Source: Ianthella basta | Taxonomy: Eukaryota; Porifera; Demospongiae; Verongiida; Ianthellidae | Direction of reading: 5' to 3' | DNA: 64,000 nucleotides | Assembly (NCBI GenBank): GCA_964019415.1 | Contig: OZ025875.1 | Coordinates: forward strand, 4,103,911-4,167,910 | In this document: positions 61,701 through 64,000 of the stretch, piece by piece | Layout: the number at the start of each line of letters is the position of its first letter | Numbering within the stretch: the first letter of the stretch is position 1 | Position numbers and translations under genes: made by a program | Notes under the pieces: generated by a model | What the model saw: the letters and a program-made list of their open reading frames with translations, nothing else | What the model was told of the DNA's origin: nothing | The model's database searches: none

Positions 61701-63731
61701 ATGGGCACACATGTTACTTTGTATTACACAACTAATAACAGGGCTGAGGCAGTGTTCAGTATTGATGCCAATATAAGATCAAATATAGCCATTAAGGATA
61801 TTCATAAATTATGTGAAACTTCAATGACATGACTGATTGTTCATATTTAGTACAAGTCATGTGAGTACACAAACATTTACAGTAGCCTACCGCTTTAGAG
61901 TAGTGGTAGTACTCTTCTTCAACTGCAACATTTGTGCATGGCTGTGAAAGGATCTTGTTCACACCATAGCTCATAGAATATCTGAAGCCCAGCTTGGTGA
62001 AATGCCTACATAGTTTGGCAAAAACAAACAAACAGCATGCATGCTCCCATATGTATGCATTCACTGATCACTACTAGACCCTCATTATTACTCCTATTGA
62101 ACAAAGTGGAGCAGAAGAGCAAGTTACTTGAATTAGTGAAAATGTAGCTCCCCCTATATCCAATGGCAAAGACCACTGAAGTCCTCAATGTATAATATTG
62201 CTGCATCTTTTTCCACTGTCGTACATGTGGTAGTTGTGGACAATTACCCCATAACTTATTCACTATGTAGAAGGCATTCATTTATCTGTATGATGGTTGA
62301 CCATCTCATGCATAAGTAATCTGTCACTGACTCCTTTCGATCCAAACTAATTGATGTTGTTAGATTCTAATGAATGGCAGCCTCACACATATTCTACATA
62401 AAGGGGTCAGGTATGAGGTGGCTGTAAGGTGCCATGGAGATATACACATTATAAACCATATATCTGACACTTTACCAGGATCGACCCAGTTATAATAGTC
62501 ACGTCTGAGTGCACACACCCATGTCATCCATTACTGCAGCTGAAGGCTGCTTTTCAAGTGATAGCTATAGCCACAAGAATGAGAGACACACTAGCCATGG
62601 ACACAGCTTCTACCTGGGTATTCAGTCCTGCATATATACAAGTACCTGGGCATTAACTATAATATTGCATACATTATACAAAAACCAGCTTTGTTTTAAT
62701 AGTATCTATCATCTCATGCATGATAATGATTATTACATACATGTACTGTACAATTTGTAGGTATGAGTATTAGATGATTCCATCAACAAAACAGACTTTT
62801 CAGCACTGTAAAAGCGTGCAATGGTAGTTTCGGGCCACCAGTGGTGGTTTCTTAGGGACAGGCTGTGGTTTCACACTAACACTTAACACCTTTCATCCCT
62901 GAATCACCACTGTTTTTACAGTGAGAATATATGGGCCTGAATGAGCTCAAAGCCATTGGTAGCTCTGTTGAATCATCCTGCCACTATATGTATAAAACAG
63001 TGCTTAGTATAGACAAGCACACAGCCTATGCTAAATTACCTTTCTTGAACATTTATTCTTAACTTTAGCCTCCTCCTCATCTGCTTTAATCTGCTAATAA
63101 CACTCTGGGGGGGAAGAGAGTCCTTTGGTGTCCACAGAATCAACTCTCTCAGTGACTTGTTCCTTGTTGCGCCTTTGAGAAGGGCTATGGTGACATTGGT
63201 CCACCTCAAGCATCGACAATCAATAGCAATCCTCTTGATAGATGTACTCTCCCTCAAGGCTGCTTCCACCGCATTTAGAGTCTGTTTGTTTTGAACATCC
63301 ACCCATGCCTACAGAAGGTACACAAGCACACAGTAAGGTGTTCTGCATCAGAAAGACTGGACACCACTTAGCTTGGTGAAGCAATCCTACAACAGCACAC
63401 ATAGCACAGTGCATGCATACAAAAATTCTAGCCCCTTTCAGCACTCTGGAAATAAGCCTGTTATCATACATACACACATATATGCACACTCCAGTTGCAA
63501 ATGGACTGTATATTATGTGGTTACTTCGGACCTGGAGGCAGGTGCCATCAATCTGGATCTTGATATCTCTGCTTTCAATCTCTAGCTCCTCCAGAGTTCC
63601 ATTATGCCCCAGTCCTCCCACCAACATGGTGGCTATGTCAGATGGTGTTATATCACGCACATCCCAAAGGCACAGCTTCTTCAAGGAAATGTTGTGCAAG
63701 AGATTGAAATAGCCTGACAGTGCACTAGGAT
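58762..63731 (-). CDS. Modular leucine-rich-repeat membrane protein (3' part of gene)
   Basis: Minus-strand exons: 63731-63532, 63308-63040, 62005-61891, 61128-61011, 60072-59894, 59707-59442, 58993-58762; every junction agrees in phase. The gene enters from beyond 64000, so the N-terminus is absent. The first two exons and exons five and six are homologous modules of ribonuclease-inhibitor-like leucine-rich repeats: SLKKLCLWDVRDITPSDIA / KLIFWDAHQIIPSDIA, then VEAALRESTSIKRIAIDC / VEAAVRESTTVKSITITC and LRWTNVTIALLKG / LNWTNVATALLKG. Between them exons three and four (KLGFRYSMSYGVNK; TECILANISRPPEEFILKG) form a spacer. The last exon encodes one membrane helix (WCVWITVPAFLIIAITCYF) and a short tail. 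The donor of the exon ending at 59442 is GC instead of GT. The layout suggests a surface or intracellular-membrane recognition receptor; relation to NLR proteins is possible but no NACHT domain is in view. Confidence 0.75.
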
Positions 63732-64000
63732 CTGCACAAATCAGAGACCAAAGTCATTCAATGTTATCACAGGTGTGCACATATGTAAATGAATTTATTC
63801 ATTCAACCCTAACTCTTGCAAGCCCTGCTTTGATATTAATATATCTAAATACAAACACACAATAAGTGTTAATCGCCTAGAACGGTGAGAGCCAAGCAAT
63901 AAACCATGCATTATGCCATCAGGAATTATAAGTATTCACTATAGCATTAAAATTTTGCAATATCATATCTTCACATCACCATGGCCACATCTATCAATCC

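Overview
The window looks like nuclear DNA of a non-bilaterian or other invertebrate animal, most likely a demosponge. This is an inference from gene content (CCDC134, a delta/gamma-type sarcoglycan, acylglycerol kinase, KCTD, RNF13/Goliath-like RING proteins, leucine-rich-repeat receptors), short phase-consistent introns, tight gene spacing and many small inverted-repeat elements. No species marker is present. Most genes are split, so each model below was assembled by eye from splice sites, reading phase and remembered family sequences; total lengths agree well with relatives where one is known.

Left part (1-10 kb): a one-exon protein that joins a LEM domain to a TKL-type kinase (minus strand) sits head-to-head with CCDC134 (plus). 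CCDC134 runs tail-to-tail into RPL9 (minus), which is itself head-to-head with the first of two RING-finger membrane proteins. The middle left (9.8-28 kb) holds this tandem pair of RING proteins (A and B), separated by 5 kb of repeats; an intron of A carries a decayed hAT transposon and an intron of B carries a small secreted cysteine-rich reading frame.

Middle (29-42 kb): AGK (minus) has a 4.6-kb intron packed with remains of four transposon groups (ISL2EU-like, hAT, a Ty3/Gypsy fragment, pogo/Tigger). AGK is head-to-head with a sarcoglycan (plus), whose last exon has a decayed duplicate downstream.

Right part (41-64 kb): a two-SH3 adaptor with an unrecognised C-terminal domain (minus) is head-to-head with a KCTD-type BTB protein (plus). 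A whole-looking Ty3/Gypsy element with indistinguishable LTRs follows (53.0-58.3 kb), then the 3' half of a modular leucine-rich-repeat protein ending in one membrane segment (minus, continuing beyond the right edge).

Recurrent themes are four divergent gene pairs with 120-340 bp between start codons or first exons, long TG/CA tracts close to splice sites, many small foldback elements, and several hammerhead-ribozyme-like motifs in dispersed repeats. The most novel items are the LEM-kinase fusion, the hammerhead-like motifs, and the SH3-SH3-orphan-domain adaptor.
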